The position numbers and the translations under genes were made by a program. Below are positions 61,626 to 64,000 of a stretch of 64,000 bases of DNA, in pieces (position 1 is the first letter of the stretch; each line of letters opens with the position of its first letter). The stretch comes from UMGS1002 sp045586785 (GTDB taxonomy: Bacteria; Bacillota; Clostridia; Oscillospirales; CAG-272), in assembly GCA_045586785.1 (NCBI GenBank), contig JAZNBA010000073.1, positions 1 through 64,000 on the forward strand. The letters are read 5' to 3'. The notes beneath the pieces were generated by a model that worked only from the letters and a program-made list of their open reading frames with translations, was not told the origin of the DNA and searched no databases.

Positions 61626-62924
61626 ATGATAATACATACCGTGAAACGCGGCGACTCGCTGTATTCCCTCGCCCGAACCTACAACACCACTCCCGCACGC
61701 ATCGCCTCCGACAACGCGCTGTCCTCGCCCGCCTCGCTGACGGTGGGGCAGGCTCTGGTCATACTCGAGCCTACGCAGACCTACACAGTGCAGGCAGGCG
61801 ACACGCTTTATTCCATCGCGATGCGATACGGTGTCAGCGTCAATCAGCTTTACCGTAACAACCCACGACTTCTTGGTGAGCCTGCCATAAACGAAGGGGA
61901 TACACTGATAATCTCACTGCCCGCACCCGAATTTGACCGAACAATAGCTGTCACGGGCTACGCCTATCCATTTATCAACCGCCAAATTCTGACCTCCACT
62001 CTGCCCTACCTTACATATCTGTCGGTTTTCACCTACGGCATCAACGACGACGGCTCACTTATTACGCTTGACGACGATGAAATAATCGCTACCGCCCGTC
62101 GCTACGGCGTCGCGCCCATTATGATGATGTCCTCGCTGAACTCCGAGGGACTTTTCTCAAGCGAGCTTGCCTCAAAAATATTCGCAAGTCCCGAGTTAAC
62201 CGCAAATCTCATTGACAACATTGAAAGAACCGTAATCCAAAAAGGCTACGCCGGCGTTGAATTTGACTTTGAATACGTCAGCGCCGAATACGCCGACGAA
62301 TATGTCAATTTGGTCAATCAGACGCGCCTGCGGCTTGAGCCCCAAGGCTACGTGGTGTTTGCCGACCTTGCCCCCAAGGAGACCGACGACAAACAAGGAC
62401 TGCTTTACGAGGGTCACGACTACGTGGCAATGGGCGAGGCGGCTGACCGTCTTTTGCTTATGACGTATGAATACGGCTACGCCTACGGACCGCCAATGGC
62501 AGTCGCCCCCGTAGGTCCTGTAAGCGGCGTGCTTGACTACGCCATAACACGCATACCGCCCGCAAAGCTGCTGCTCGGCGAGCCTAATTACGGCTACAAT
62601 TGGACGCTTCCTTATGTGGAGGGCGAATCCCGTGCGCCGTCGCTGTCAAACGTAGAGGCAACAGAACTTGCCCGTCAAATGCGCGCCGCCATACAGTACG
62701 ACGAGGTAGCGCAAGCACCCTATTTCAATTATTACGAGCGCACACCAAACGGTGCTGTAGAGCATGAGGTCTGGTTTTCGGACGCGCGGAGCGTTGACGC
62801 GTCACTTCGGCTGATAGATCAATACGATCTTGGCGGCACTGGCGTGTGGAACATAATGCGCTATTTCCCGCAATTCTGGTTGGTGCTTAACTCGCTTTAT
62901 AATATAGAAAAAGTGTATGAATGA
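61626..62924 (+). CDS. LysM-GH18 peptidoglycan hydrolase (SleL/YaaH type)
   Basis: 432 residues. Two LysM domains at the N-terminus (about 2-45 with VKRGDSLYSLARTYNTTP, and 52-95 with VQAGDTLYSIAMRYGVS) bind peptidoglycan; they are followed by a GH18 domain (about 105-430) with GVEFDFEYV holding the catalytic glutamate. This arrangement matches SleL/YaaH, N-acetylglucosaminidases that break down spore cortex fragments at germination. There is no signal peptide, as in SleL. AAAGGAG lies six bases before the ATG. It is divergent from eno. Confidence 0.9.
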   Translation: MIIHTVKRGDSLYSLARTYNTTPARIASDNALSSPASLTVGQALVILEPTQTYTVQAGDTLYSIAMRYGVSVNQLYRNNPRLLGEPAINEGDTLIISLPAPEFDRTIAVTGYAYPFINRQILTSTLPYLTYLSVFTYGINDDGSLITLDDDEIIATARRYGVAPIMMMSSLNSEGLFSSELASKIFASPELTANLIDNIERTVIQKGYAGVEFDFEYVSAEYADEYVNLVNQTRLRLEPQGYVVFADLAPKETDDKQGLLYEGHDYVAMGEAADRLLLMTYEYGYAYGPPMAVAPVGPVSGVLDYAITRIPPAKLLLGEPNYGYNWTLPYVEGESRAPSLSNVEATELARQMRAAIQYDEVAQAPYFNYYERTPNGAVEHEVWFSDARSVDASLRLIDQYDLGGTGVWNIMRYFPQFWLVLNSLYNIEKVYE

Positions 62925-62930
62925 CCGCCA

Positions 62931-62959
62931 TTGACAGCCAAAAATTCATATGGTATAAT
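62931..62959 (+). promoter_or_regulatory. Sigma-A promoter of the 63044 lipoprotein gene
   Basis: TTGACA (62931-62936), a 17-base spacer and TATAAT (62954-62959): a consensus promoter 85 bases upstream of the ATG. Confidence 0.9.
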
Positions 62960-63043
62960 ATAGATAAATAATTTTTAAAAAATACGGAACTTTTTCGCTT
63001 CCGGTTCGTCTGTATACACAGAACAAACAAAGGAGGACGTGTA

Positions 63044-63679
63044 ATGAAAAAAACAGTTATCATCGGTTTGATAATATGCGCCTGCCTGCTAACGGGTTGT
63101 TCGCGTGACAACTCATCGGGCACCGAAAGCATCTCGCCCACCGACACAACTTCATCACCCGTCACAACAGTAGCCGTCACAACGGTAGCTGAAACCACCA
63201 CACTCATAGCTGAAACCACCGCGCCGTTCCCCGAATATACGTTCACACCGTCACTGCAAAGCATCGAGCAAATAGAGGACTTCGGTCTCATCAGCGCTGA
63301 CGGAACGATAGTGCAAGCATACCGCACCAACCCCGGTGGCTACGGCGTGTCCTATATCGACGACGATGGAAAGCCTGTTTTTCACCCCATTCATGGTGCT
63401 ATCTTTATGGATATTCCCGAAGAGATCCCTGCAGCTTGCCCCGTTATAAAAATGAATGATTTTGAGCTGGTCAACAAGTCGGGCGTTGAGATCTACGATC
63501 AATACTATATTGCTTTCAACAGCATAGATAGGATCTACGAGACTCCAACCAAACCGGGACTGTATTTTTTGGTAGTATGTACGAACACCATCGGTCCTAT
63601 GGACGACCCGAGCATACCTGCAGTAGTCGGGCAAAATTATTGGAATTATACATACTTTTTCGCTGTTGTGGTTGAGTAA
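63044..63679 (+). CDS. Lipoprotein of unknown function
   Basis: 211 residues. Signal peptide with a lipobox (LLTGCS), a Ser/Thr-rich linker of about 45 residues (VTTVAVTTVAETTT), then a beta-rich domain of about 130 residues containing VQAYRTNPGGYGVSYIDDDG. No family was recognised. AAGGAGG precedes the ATG. A second lipoprotein gene starts 20 bases after its stop, probably co-transcribed. Confidence 0.75.
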   Translation: MKKTVIIGLIICACLLTGCSRDNSSGTESISPTDTTSSPVTTVAVTTVAETTTLIAETTAPFPEYTFTPSLQSIEQIEDFGLISADGTIVQAYRTNPGGYGVSYIDDDGKPVFHPIHGAIFMDIPEEIPAACPVIKMNDFELVNKSGVEIYDQYYIAFNSIDRIYETPTKPGLYFLVVCTNTIGPMDDPSIPAVVGQNYWNYTYFFAVVVE

Positions 63680-63699
63680 AACACATAGGAGGTCAAAAA

Positions 63700-64000
63700 A
63701 TGAAAAAACTGATATGCATACTGATTCTTGCGGCAATGTTATTGTCATGCGCCGCGTGCTCGGCTCCCGATAATGCCGATGGTGACACGGCTGCCGACAC
63801 TACCACCACGTCGGAAACGACCACCGCCATGCAGGAAACGACCACCGCCGCGCCGTCCGACGACATATCTACCCCCGACACAGTGATATCTGTTTTTCCG
63901 TCAATTTTTCCCGATGCATGGAAGTCCATGAACGCGGTCATAGTCAAGTGGGGCAAGCAAAACGGTGAGAAGTGGCACGATTCCTCCGCTTATTGGGAAA
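63700..64000 (+). CDS. Lipoprotein, N-terminal part, cut by window edge
   Basis: About 100 residues visible. Hydrophobic signal peptide (LICILILAAMLLSCAACS) with a lipobox ending at Cys, then a Thr-rich linker (DTTTTSETTTAMQETTT) and the start of a domain (VFPSIFPDAWKSMN). AGGAGG lies seven bases before the ATG. It probably forms an operon with the lipoprotein gene upstream. The remainder lies outside the window. Confidence 0.75.
   Translation, partial: MKKLICILILAAMLLSCAACSAPDNADGDTAADTTTTSETTTAMQETTTAAPSDDISTPDTVISVFPSIFPDAWKSMNAVIVKWGKQNGEKWHDSSAYWE

Overview
The window comes from a spore-forming Firmicute, most likely an uncultured gut- or rumen-type clostridium near Oscillospiraceae/Ruminococcaceae. 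The evidence is an alpha/beta-type small acid-soluble spore protein, a complete cotJABC spore-coat operon with a SigE-like -10 box, a LysM/GH18 SleL-type spore enzyme, a dockerin protein, lipoproteins with Thr/Ser-rich linkers, strong AGGAGG ribosome binding sites and TTGACA-17-TATAAT promoters. No rRNA, tRNA or CRISPR array was recognised. The taxonomic placement is an inference from gene content.

Layout. 1-503: right part of an IS3/IS150-type insertion sequence (OrfA and the first codons of OrfB). 536-8048: a secreted SGNH hydrolase and three paralogous substrate-binding lipoproteins with almost identical promoters, interrupted by a LarA-like racemase on the other strand. 8241-13996: an oxidation operon (MlrC-type M81 protein, GlpA-like flavoprotein, second FAD/NAD oxidoreductase, DUF1667 protein) divergent from a DeoR/GlpR-type regulator. 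14042-37649: the accessory centrepiece, read on the minus strand. It holds a protein with degenerate HD-GYP and EAL domains, a membrane-anchored TasA-like protein, two secreted TasA-like proteins, two SipW/ER-type signal peptidases, a membrane-attached McrB-clade AAA+ ATPase paired with a DUF2357/coiled-coil protein, a beta-helix surface protein, a 1876-residue surface protein, an Lgt-family protein and a leucine-rich-repeat membrane protein. Upstream lie a 1528-residue dockerin protein and a membrane-anchored cohesin-like/FIVAR protein (36510-42245).

42666-49088: spore protein gene, ECF sigma factor with its membrane partner, and a surface-polysaccharide group (membrane protein, UDP-galactopyranose-mutase-like flavoprotein, GtrA, sugar-1-phosphate transferase). 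49154-57937: a catabolic run of unknown substrate (old-yellow-enzyme, SDR, fumarate-reductase-like flavoprotein, lipoprotein, Gfo/Idh/MocA, ceramidase-like hydrolase, DUF4838 protein). 58103-64000: cotJABC, a GNAT acetyltransferase, enolase, a LysM/GH18 enzyme and two lipoproteins, the last cut by the window edge.

The most unusual unit is the 16721-36437 cluster. I read it as a dedicated export and assembly locus for SipW-processed fibre-like surface proteins. It carries a McrB-like AAA+ ATPase with an N-terminal membrane anchor, whose DUF2357 partner has a long coiled coil where McrC-type proteins carry a nuclease. A likely c-di-GMP-sensing protein stands at its head. A DUF559 gene flanked by two palindromic elements with terminal inverted repeats appears to have inserted into it.
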